Shown here piece after piece: positions 44,637 to 52,097 of a DNA stretch of 64,000 nucleotides (position 1 is the first letter of the stretch; each line of letters starts with the position of its first letter). Source of the DNA: JAPEKQ01 sp964487295 (GTDB taxonomy: Bacteria > Joyebacterota > Joyebacteria > Joyebacterales > Joyebacteraceae); NCBI GenBank assembly GCA_964487295.1, contig CAZAQL010000001.1:19722-83721 (forward strand), read 5' to 3'. The notes beneath the pieces are model-generated. The model ran no database searches, was not told the origin of the DNA, and saw only the letters and a program-made list of their open reading frames with translations. Position numbers and translations under genes: made by a program.

Positions 44637-46720
44637 CGCACGGGTATCACGAAGATGACATCATGGGGAAGGCGTACGACGCGCGGCTTGTGCGGCGCCT
44701 CCTCACGTTCGTGCGGCCCTACGCGCGCCTCATCGTGCTGGCCGTCCTCATGCTCGTCGCCGTCGCCGCGTTCGAGATCGCGTTACCGTATCTCACCCGT
44801 TCGGCCATCGACGATTACATCGTCGCGACGTCCCGGCTCATCGTCTCGGACGGGGAGGGAGCGGCGTTCGTCGAGCGGCATCCCGACGGGCTCATGCCGG
44901 TCGACGGAGAGCCGGGTTCGTACTTCGCCCGGACGAAGACGCTCTCAGGATACGATCCGCGCGAGGTCGCGCGCGCTTCGGATCAGGGCGTCATCCGCGA
45001 CGGGTTCTACTACCTGGCCGACCGCGAGCGGGCCGTCCGGGCGGGACTCGACCTCGACGACCTCAGGACCGCCGGATCGGTCGTCGCGATCCCGATCGAC
45101 TCTCTCTCCGGGCTCTCTCCGGAGCAGGTGCGCATCCTGCGCGCCGAGGACTTCGAGGGAATCTCGCGCATCGCGCTCACGATCGTGGCGATGCTTGTCC
45201 TCTCGTTCACGTTCACGCTGCTTCAGATCAACATGATGGAACTGACGTCCCAGCGAGTCATGTACGACATCCGGATGCGCGTGCTCGGACACCTGCAGAG
45301 ACTGTCGCTCTCCTTCTTCGACAAGAATCCCGTGGGCCGCCTCGTCACGCGCACGACGAACGACGTGCAGGTCCTTCACGAGATGTTCACGTCGATCGTC
45401 ATCACGCTCTTGCGGGACGTGTTCGTTCTGCTCGGCGTCGTGATCGTGCTCCTCCGGCTCAACTGGCGACTCGCGCTCGTGAGCTTCGCGGTGCTGCCGT
45501 TCATGGCGTGGGTGACCGTCCGGTTCAGCGTTCTCATCCGAGATGCGTTCCGCGAGGTTCGCATCAAGGTCGCGCGCATCAACGCGTCGCTTCAGGAGAA
45601 CATCAGCGGCATGCGGGTCACTCAGATCTTCCGGCGTGAGGAGGAGAGCTGCCGGCGGTTCGCGATGATCAACCACGAGAACTACCTGGCGGCGATGCGG
45701 CAGGTGAAGACGTTCGCGATGTTCATGCCCGTCATGGAACTCGCGAGCGCCATCGCGATCGCGCTCGTCATCTGGTACGGCGGCGGCAAGGTCGTTCAGA
45801 GCACTCTCTCGCTCGGCACGCTCGTGGCGTTCCTGTCGTACGTCCAGATGTTCTTCCGTCCACTCAGGAACCTCGCGCAACAGTACGGGACGATGCAGCA
45901 GGCCATGGCGTCGTCGGAGCGGATCTTCCAGTTGCTCGACAACGACCGGATCATCCCTGATCCAGAGGAGCCTGTCACGCTCGAGCACGTCGAGGGGCGT
46001 ATCGCGTTCGAGGACGTCTGCTTCGCGTACGTCGAGGGAGAGCCGGTCCTCCGGAACGTCTCCTTCACGGTCGAGCCAGGCGAGACGGTTGCGATAGTCG
46101 GCGCGACGGGCGCCGGTAAGACCTCGATCATCAGCCTCATCGAGCGGTTCTACGACATCCAGGAGGGCCGCATCACGCTCGACGGCGTGGATATCCGGAA
46201 GCTCAGCAAGTCGGATCTCAGGCGCCACATCGGGCTGGTGATGCAGGACGTGTTCGTCTTCGCCGGCGACATCAAGGGGAACATCCGCCTGGGGAACGAG
46301 GAGATCGGGGATGAGGAGCTTCAGCGCGTCTCCAGACACGTCAACGCCGACCGCTTCATCCGCAGGCTGCCTGGCGGGTACGAAGAGGAGGTCCGGGAGC
46401 GCGGCTCCACGCTCTCGACCGGGCAGCGCCAGCTCCTCGCGTTCGCGCGCGCGCTCGCGTTCGATCCGCGCATCCTCATCCTCGACGAGGCTACCTCGAA
46501 CATCGACACGGAGACGGAGGCGCTCATCCAGGACGCGCTCGTCCGTCTCATGGAGGGGCGCACCTCGATCGTCATCGCGCATCGGCTCTCCACGATCCAG
46601 CACGCGGACAAGATCCTCGTAATGCACAGGGGCCGCATCCGCGAGGTCGGGACACACCAGGAGCTCCTCGCGAAGCGGGGGTACTACCACACGCTCTACC
46701 AGCTGCAGTACGCGCAGTAG
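44633..46720 (+). CDS. ABC exporter half-transporter B (catalytic) with extended periplasmic loop
   Basis: A 695-residue half-transporter. The first membrane helix (about 22-45) is followed by about 130 residues before the second (about 180-200). The hydrophilic insert ('ERHPDGLMPVDGEPGSYF...') would lie outside the cytoplasm and is far longer than the usual loop. The ATPase domain has Walker A 'GATGAGKTS' (K496), signature 'LSTGQRQ' and a canonical Walker B with E619 ('ILILDEATSNID'). GTG at 44633 sits in a GTGA overlap with gene A behind GAGGAGGAG, so the two are coupled. ATG 44663 is a weaker option. Confidence 0.93.
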   Translation: MTHGYHEDDIMGKAYDARLVRRLLTFVRPYARLIVLAVLMLVAVAAFEIALPYLTRSAIDDYIVATSRLIVSDGEGAAFVERHPDGLMPVDGEPGSYFARTKTLSGYDPREVARASDQGVIRDGFYYLADRERAVRAGLDLDDLRTAGSVVAIPIDSLSGLSPEQVRILRAEDFEGISRIALTIVAMLVLSFTFTLLQINMMELTSQRVMYDIRMRVLGHLQRLSLSFFDKNPVGRLVTRTTNDVQVLHEMFTSIVITLLRDVFVLLGVVIVLLRLNWRLALVSFAVLPFMAWVTVRFSVLIRDAFREVRIKVARINASLQENISGMRVTQIFRREEESCRRFAMINHENYLAAMRQVKTFAMFMPVMELASAIAIALVIWYGGGKVVQSTLSLGTLVAFLSYVQMFFRPLRNLAQQYGTMQQAMASSERIFQLLDNDRIIPDPEEPVTLEHVEGRIAFEDVCFAYVEGEPVLRNVSFTVEPGETVAIVGATGAGKTSIISLIERFYDIQEGRITLDGVDIRKLSKSDLRRHIGLVMQDVFVFAGDIKGNIRLGNEEIGDEELQRVSRHVNADRFIRRLPGGYEEEVRERGSTLSTGQRQLLAFARALAFDPRILILDEATSNIDTETEALIQDALVRLMEGRTSIVIAHRLSTIQHADKILVMHRGRIREVGTHQELLAKRGYYHTLYQLQYAQ

Positions 46721-46799
46721 CCGGGGGGCGGCGTCCTCGCGTCGGGCGCCACAGCAGTGGCCGGGCATCGATCGGTGCCGGGCAGCGACGGAGGAACAG

Positions 46800-48440
46800 A
46801 TGGCATACGCACTCATCGAGCGGTCCGGAGGCGAGCGCGTCGTCCACGTGCTCCGAGAGGGAGAGCAGACCGTCGGGCGCTCGTCCGATTGCGACATCCG
46901 GCTCGGGCACTCCTCGGTATCGCGGAGCCACGCGAGCATCACAGTCGACGGCGGCCACGTGACCGTTCGCGATCTCGGCAGCCGCAACGGCACGTTCGTC
47001 GGCGGCGAGGCCACGAGCGGGGCCGTCGAGGTCTCGCCGGGGCAGGAGATCGAGTTCGCCGGGGTCGGGATGGAACTCGTCGACCGTGACGCGTCGAGGA
47101 ACGGCAGTGCGTCGCTCGACGCGTCCGCCGTCGTGAGCTCGGTGATGGCCGCGTCGGAACTGAAGACGCCCGGGAAGGGACGCGAGAGCGGGTCCGGACT
47201 CTTCCGGGTCCTGGCCGACGCCGGCGCGTTCCTCGTCTCGGAGCGTCCGCTCGACACCATCTACGAGGACGTGCTCGACCTGGTGGAGCGCGCGGTCTCG
47301 TGCGAGCGGGCCGTCATCCTCGTCCGCGAGGACGGAGGCGAGCCCGTCGTCAGGGCTTCGAGGGTTCGCGGACAGGGGGCCGGTTCCGACCGGCTGGTTC
47401 TGAGCCACACGATGGTCCAGCGCGTGCTCGATGAGGGTGTCGCGCTCCTGACGACCGACGCGCAGTGCGACCCGCGCTTCGAGGGGCGGGAGAGCGTCGT
47501 CGCGCAGGGCATCCGGGCGGCGATGGCGGCGCCGCTGCACGACAACGAACGGGTCATCGGCCTGCTCTACGCGGACACGACCGACCCGGCGTCCTGGTAC
47601 AACGACGATGAGCTTCGAGCCTTCACCTCGCTCGCCAATCTGGTCGCCGTGAAGATCACGCAGGCCCGGCTCGCCGCGGCAGAGGAGGAGCGGAAGCGAC
47701 TCGAGCGGGAGCTCTCGACGGCGCGCGAGATCCTCTCGAACATCCTCCCCGCAGAACTGCCGGACGCCGAGGGCTACGAGGTGTGCGCGTTTCACGAGTC
47801 CTGCTTCGAGGTCGGTGGAGACCTCTACGACGTCAGGCACTTCGACGACGGACGCTCGCTCGTGCTCGTCGGCGACGTGGCCGGCAAGGGGCTCGGAGCG
47901 GCGCTCCTCGTGTCGAGCATCGTGCCGATGGCGCACGCGCTGCTGGAAGGCGAGACGGAGCTCGTCGACGCGGTGACGAGACTCAACAGACAGGTGTTCA
48001 GAGCGACGGACGCCGTCCGGTACGCGACGCTCTTCGTGGGGATGCTCGACCGGCCGACCGGTCGGCTGGTGTACGTCAACGCGGGACACAACCCGCCCTA
48101 TCTCGTGGAGCCTGACGGGAGCGTCCGGGAGGTCAAGGCGACGGGGACGCCGGTGGGCATGCTCGAGGCCGTACCCTTCTCCGCGAGCGAGGTGACGCTC
48201 GCGCCCGGGGCCGTTCTCGCGGCGTTCAGCGACGGTGTGACCGAGGCGGAGCGCGCGGACGGGGCCTTCTACGACGAGGAGCGCCTCCTCAAGGCCCTGG
48301 ACCGGGTCCGGACGGACTGCGCCGGGGCGATCGTGTCGGGGGTTCTCGATGACGTTCGCGAGTTCGTCGGGGACTGCGCTCAATCGGACGATGTGACGCT
48401 GCTCGTCATCCGGAGGCTCCCCGGGGCAGGGTCCGACTGA
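46800..48440 (+). CDS. FHA-GAF-PP2C (RsbU/SpoIIE-type) phosphatase
   Basis: A 546-residue cytosolic signalling protein. The FHA domain (about 5-95; 'GRSSDCDIRLG', 'SVSRSHASI', 'DLGSRNGTFV') binds phosphothreonine. A GAF domain (about 135-290) is followed by a coiled coil ('ARLAAAEEERKRLERELS') and a PP2C/SpoIIE phosphatase domain (about 325-540; 'EVGGDLYDV', 'GDVAGKGLGAAL', 'NAGHNPPYL', 'FSDGVTEAE', 'SDDVTLLVIRR') with the metal-binding Asp residues intact. It would dephosphorylate an anti-sigma antagonist or a similar target. No partner is adjacent, but the Ser/Thr kinase at 57-60 kb could feed its FHA domain (inference). GGAGG precedes the ATG. Confidence 0.93.
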   Translation: MAYALIERSGGERVVHVLREGEQTVGRSSDCDIRLGHSSVSRSHASITVDGGHVTVRDLGSRNGTFVGGEATSGAVEVSPGQEIEFAGVGMELVDRDASRNGSASLDASAVVSSVMAASELKTPGKGRESGSGLFRVLADAGAFLVSERPLDTIYEDVLDLVERAVSCERAVILVREDGGEPVVRASRVRGQGAGSDRLVLSHTMVQRVLDEGVALLTTDAQCDPRFEGRESVVAQGIRAAMAAPLHDNERVIGLLYADTTDPASWYNDDELRAFTSLANLVAVKITQARLAAAEEERKRLERELSTAREILSNILPAELPDAEGYEVCAFHESCFEVGGDLYDVRHFDDGRSLVLVGDVAGKGLGAALLVSSIVPMAHALLEGETELVDAVTRLNRQVFRATDAVRYATLFVGMLDRPTGRLVYVNAGHNPPYLVEPDGSVREVKATGTPVGMLEAVPFSASEVTLAPGAVLAAFSDGVTEAERADGAFYDEERLLKALDRVRTDCAGAIVSGVLDDVREFVGDCAQSDDVTLLVIRRLPGAGSD

Positions 48441-48485
48441 GCGAGCCGGGGACGCGCCAGACGCGCGGTTCACGTGGCGTGGGCG

Positions 48486-49397
48486 TCAGCCCGCCTTCTC
48501 CGCCGCCCGCATCTCCGTCGCCATGTGCCTGTGGTTCCACACAGCGGCCGCGATGATGAGCGCGATCCCCGCGAGGCTCAAGCGGTCGGGCACCTCTCCC
48601 CAGAGCACGAGCGCTATCACCCCGGCGAAGACGACGTGCGCGTAGTTGTAGATCGAGAGCTGCGACGCCTGGGCCTGATGGTAGCCGTACGTCAGCGCGA
48701 ACTGGCCACTCGTGGCGAACACACCCGCCCCGAGCAGAGCCAGCCACTGCCGGGGATCGGGGTGGACGTATGTGGCGATCGTCGGCCCGATGACCGCGAC
48801 CACCGAGACGAGTGAGAACCAGAACACCACGGTGTAGGGCGGCAGCTTGCCCCTGAGCGAGCGGACGACGGTGTACGCGCCGCCCGAGCACATCGCCGAG
48901 ACCAGCCCGGCGACGGCCGGCATCGCCCGGTAATCGAGCTGTGGCTTGAGCACGAGCGCGGCGCCCAGAAAGGCAACGAGGAGCGCGGGAACGACGTGTC
49001 TTGAGAGTCGCTCGCCGAGAAACGCCACGGCGAAGATGGTGACGAAGAACGGCGAGAGCTTGTTGAGGATCGTCGCGTCCGCGAGGTTCAGACGCCCGAT
49101 GGCGTAGAAGTAGAGCAGCATCGCGGCGGTCCCGAACGCACCCCGAAGCAGCAGCACGGGCGCGAGGCGCCCCTGCGCGAACGGGTTCTCGCCGTACCTT
49201 GCCCCGACGGCCGCCATCGCCACGAGCGAGACGACGCTCCGGTAGAACACCTTCTCAACGACCGGGATGTCTCCGGCGAGCCTCACCATCACCCCGACGA
49301 GCGAGAACGAGACGGATGCCACGAGGATCGCCACCACGGCGCGCCCCGCGTTGTCGCGCGTCACGGGGTCGTGACCGATGCGCAAAGGGTGGCTCAA
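48486..49397 (-). CDS. EamA/DMT family transporter
   Basis: A 303-residue membrane protein with about ten helices in two EamA repeats ('LNLADATILNKLSPFFVTIF' in part; 'ASQLSIYNYAHVVFAGVIAL' in part). It exports or imports small metabolites; the substrate is unknown. TTG at 49397 is proposed as start: it overlaps the stop of the upstream flavoprotein gene as TTGA and follows AGGGG. The GTG at 49364 lacks a ribosome site. The overlap suggests translational coupling with the flavoprotein. Confidence 0.88.
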   Translation of the reverse strand: MSHPLRIGHDPVTRDNAGRAVVAILVASVSFSLVGVMVRLAGDIPVVEKVFYRSVVSLVAMAAVGARYGENPFAQGRLAPVLLLRGAFGTAAMLLYFYAIGRLNLADATILNKLSPFFVTIFAVAFLGERLSRHVVPALLVAFLGAALVLKPQLDYRAMPAVAGLVSAMCSGGAYTVVRSLRGKLPPYTVVFWFSLVSVVAVIGPTIATYVHPDPRQWLALLGAGVFATSGQFALTYGYHQAQASQLSIYNYAHVVFAGVIALVLWGEVPDRLSLAGIALIIAAAVWNHRHMATEMRAAEKAG

Positions 49398-50740
49398 CGT
49401 CGGCCCCTGTCCGAAGGGGAGAAGAGCCGGTCGGCGGCCCGCGCCCACGCCTCCAGGCGGTCGGGTGTCTTCGGGTAGCGCCGGTAGTGGCGGTGCGCGG
49501 CGGCCGCCTGTCGCGACGCCGCCAGAAGACCGGCGGCGAGAACCGGCCTGCGGGCGGCGCGTCCCACCATCGACATCAGGTGACGCGTGAACCGCCCGGG
49601 CGAGTTCCCGTAGAGCTCGCGGTAGACGCCGGCGGCGCGGCCCAGTTCCTCGACGAGGAAGGCCAGGTCTTCATGAGAGAGGGAGGCGACGAGACGACGG
49701 AGCACGTCCTGCGCGGCGTGGGGCGCGCCGATGAGACGCATCGTCTCGACCGCGTACGGCCAGAGCTCCGCGAGGCTCGCGTCTCGGCTGAGCGCGGCGC
49801 GCCCGCCGATCCTCCCGGCGAGCGCACCGGCGATGATCGACGGCGCGATGCCGCCGCCGTGAAGAGGGTTGGTGTGGCACGCGGCGTCGCCGACCGAGAT
49901 GAAGCCGGGTCCGACGACACTCGCGAGAGGACGCCGAAGCGGGAGCATGCCGGCACCCGACCGCACGGCCGGCAGGGCCGTGACGTCGTTCCAACGTTCG
50001 AGCAGCTCCGGGAGGCGCGAGTGGAGCGGCCGGTCGATCCTCGGGAGCGTCCCGCCGATTCCGACGTTCGCCATGCGGGCGCCGACGGGGAACAGCCAGC
50101 CGTACCCGTCGCCGGCGCCGTCCGGTGACGGCAGGATGCGGATGCGGTCGGGCCGGTCGAGCTCGTTCGTGAGCGGCACGAGCGCGTAGTACCCGATCCC
50201 GACCTCGGCGCGACGCGGCGCCTCGGGACGAACCGGACCGTCGTGACGCGTCAGCACCGACCGGAAGCCCGACGCGTCGATCACCACGCGGCCCGAGACA
50301 TCTCGCTCGCGGCTCTCGAGGTCGCGCAGTCTGATGCGGCCGCGTCCGCGGTCCGACCAGCCGACGCACGACGTCCCGTCGAGAAGCTCGGCGCCCGCCT
50401 CGATGGCGTCGGCGACGAGTCGCTGGCCGAAGAGGGGGCGGTTGATGACGATGCCCGGCTCGTCGACCTCGACAACGCTGCCCGGGAGTTCGAGCCTGCC
50501 GCCCGTGACCTCGGTCGCGATCTCCGCTCCACGCGGCGGATCGACGTACTCAGCGATCGTGGTTGCCCCGTCGGTGGAGAGCGCGCCGCCGCAGGCCTTG
50601 GCTCCGATCTCGCGCGCGGAACGGCTCTCGACGAGGAGCGTGGAGACGCCCGCTCTGGCCGACCAGAGCGCGGCGGCAGCCCCGGCGGTCCCGGCGCCGA
50701 CGACGATCACGTCGTGTATGTCCCCGTGTGACGATGACAT
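49394..50740 (-). CDS. Geranylgeranyl reductase-family FAD-dependent monooxygenase
   Basis: A 448-residue flavoprotein. FAD motif 'VVGAGTAGAAAA'; 'GAKACGGALS' matches the C-G-G signature; 'GRVVIDASGFRS' and the ribityl motif 'SVGDAACHTNPLHGGGI' follow. It belongs to the same family as the protein at 25.6-26.8 kb but has a longer helical C terminus (about 330-448). It may reduce or oxidise isoprenoid or aromatic substrates. It shares a 4-nt overlap with the EamA transporter, which may move its substrate or product. The ATG has no ribosome site; a -10 lies 10 nt upstream, so the mRNA leader is very short or absent. Confidence 0.86.
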   Translation of the reverse strand: MSSSHGDIHDVIVVGAGTAGAAAALWSARAGVSTLLVESRSAREIGAKACGGALSTDGATTIAEYVDPPRGAEIATEVTGGRLELPGSVVEVDEPGIVINRPLFGQRLVADAIEAGAELLDGTSCVGWSDRGRGRIRLRDLESRERDVSGRVVIDASGFRSVLTRHDGPVRPEAPRRAEVGIGYYALVPLTNELDRPDRIRILPSPDGAGDGYGWLFPVGARMANVGIGGTLPRIDRPLHSRLPELLERWNDVTALPAVRSGAGMLPLRRPLASVVGPGFISVGDAACHTNPLHGGGIAPSIIAGALAGRIGGRAALSRDASLAELWPYAVETMRLIGAPHAAQDVLRRLVASLSHEDLAFLVEELGRAAGVYRELYGNSPGRFTRHLMSMVGRAARRPVLAAGLLAASRQAAAAHRHYRRYPKTPDRLEAWARAADRLFSPSDRGRR

Positions 50741-50750
50741 AGAGGACCGG

Positions 50751-50780
50751 AGCTTACCAGCGGGCCGGTCGCCGGGTCAA
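50751..50780 (-). promoter_or_regulatory. Putative near-leaderless promoter of the flavoprotein-EamA operon
   Basis: Minus strand TTGACC (50780-50775), 18 bp, TAAGCT (50756-50751), then 10 nt to the ATG. Confidence 0.45.
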
Positions 50781-50897
50781 TGCCGCCCGGTGCCGTGGGG
50801 AACCGCGCTTCGTGGAGCGCATCTAAATGGATGGTGAATAGCGCCGTGTCGCGGTCGCGTGGCGTCCTCGCGACGCGTTTCCCTCGCACTGCGCCTG

Positions 50898-50926
50898 TTG
50901 AAACGGGGCACAAATCATGCTATACT
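50898..50926 (+). promoter_or_regulatory. Promoter of the papain/beta-helix gene
   Basis: TTGAAA, 17 bp, TATACT in an AT-rich patch; 124 nt before the ATG. Confidence 0.7.
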
Positions 50927-50955
50927 ACAGTCTGTCAAGAATTTAGCGACCGGTT

Positions 50956-51021
50956 GCCCCCGCGAACGGTAGACGGGGGCGTATACCCGTGACGCGGGTG
51001 CGCGTCGTGCGGACGACGCGC
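50956..51021 (+). ncRNA. Leader region with three consecutive hairpins
   Basis: Stems GCCCCCG/CGGGGGC (50956-50962, 50974-50980), ACCCG/CGGGT (50985-50989, 50995-50999) and GCGCGTCGT/ACGACGCGC (51000-51008, 51013-51021), all within the transcribed leader. No known riboswitch class was recognised. It lies in the gene-free gap 50741-51050. Confidence 0.35.
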
Positions 51022-51050
51022 GCGTCCCGTCGGTGAGGAGTGTGACTCGA

Positions 51051-52097
51051 ATGCGAGGAACGAACAGGCCAACAAGCGTTCTCATCACGGCGCTTCTCGT
51101 ACTCGTCGCCATGGCGCTTCCGCTCATCTCCTTCGCGGAGGTGAACCGGGAGGTCTCCCCGGAGGAGCAGGCGAGGATCGACGCGATCAACGACCGGATC
51201 ACGGAGATGGGGTACGACTGGGTGGCGGGACCGACGAACGTCTCGCACCTGTCGCCCGAGCAGAAGCGAAACCGGCTCGGCGGCGAGATCCCGCCGGACA
51301 TCCTCGCGGAGTTCGAGGCCCTCGAGCCCGATCCTGAGATCCTCCGCATGACGTTCCGCTCGAGTTTCGACTGGCGTGACTTCGGCGGCGTCACCCCGGC
51401 CAAGGACCAGGCGGACTGCGGCTCATGCTGGGCGTTCGGCGCGGCCGGCGCCACGGAGGCGCACATCCGGATCGCCGAGGGCGTCATCCTCGACGTCTCC
51501 GAGCAGCAGATCATTGACTGCAACGGACAGGGCTCCGACTGCGACGGCGGCTGGGCCGGCGATGCCTACGCCGTTCACTACAGCCCCGGCGCCGTGAGCG
51601 AGGACGACATCCCCTACGTTGCGGACGACAACCAGAGCTGCCGTGAGCGGCGGTACGACAAGATCGCCATCATCGACGGCAGCGCGAACATCTCGAACAA
51701 CGTCTCCACGCTCAAGTACAACCTCGAGACGTACGGTCCGCTCTCGGTCGGCATGTGCGTCTACGACGACTTCTACAACTACACGGGCGGGTGCTACGAG
51801 AATCCGGGCACCGACTGGACGAACCACGTGGTTCTGCTCGTCGGCTGGGACGACGCGATGTGCGGGGGCGAGGGCGCGTGGCTCTGCAAGAACAGCTGGG
51901 GGCAGGACTTCGGCGACAACGGCTTCTTCTGGATCAAGTACGGGACCTGTCGCATCGGCACCGGCGCGATGCGCCCGGTCAACGCTCACACTCCGAAGAC
52001 CGTCCTGGTGCCAGACGAGTACGCGTCGATCCAGACCGCGATCGACAACTCGGAGCGCGGCGATGTCATCAGGATCGCGGAGGGAACCTACAACTAG
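51051..52097 (+). CDS. Secreted papain-family (C1A) cysteine peptidase, N-terminal part of an amber-interrupted fusion
   Basis: 348 residues to an in-frame TAG. A signal peptide (about 1-29) and pro-region lead to a C1A domain (about 102-320). The active-site cysteine is C126 in 'DCGSCWAFGAA', the histidine H259 in 'TNHVVLLVGWDD' and the asparagine N281 in 'CKNSWGQDFG'; the oxyanion glutamine is in 'AKDQADC'. It then enters the first turn of a parallel beta-helix ('IQTAIDNSERGDVIRIAEGTYN') and stops. The frame stays open after the TAG for another 864 codons, so the ancestral gene was one 1213-codon protein. The peptidase domain is complete and could fold. GAGGAG lies 10 nt upstream of the ATG. 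Confidence 0.88.
   Translation: MRGTNRPTSVLITALLVLVAMALPLISFAEVNREVSPEEQARIDAINDRITEMGYDWVAGPTNVSHLSPEQKRNRLGGEIPPDILAEFEALEPDPEILRMTFRSSFDWRDFGGVTPAKDQADCGSCWAFGAAGATEAHIRIAEGVILDVSEQQIIDCNGQGSDCDGGWAGDAYAVHYSPGAVSEDDIPYVADDNQSCRERRYDKIAIIDGSANISNNVSTLKYNLETYGPLSVGMCVYDDFYNYTGGCYENPGTDWTNHVVLLVGWDDAMCGGEGAWLCKNSWGQDFGDNGFFWIKYGTCRIGTGAMRPVNAHTPKTVLVPDEYASIQTAIDNSERGDVIRIAEGTYN

Noticed and set aside
52095..52097. Genome-wide recoding of TAG
   Set aside because: TAG ends many intact neighbours (for example at 2253, 3371, 5024, 14648 and 16703) followed by terminators or new starts, so it is a normal stop here.
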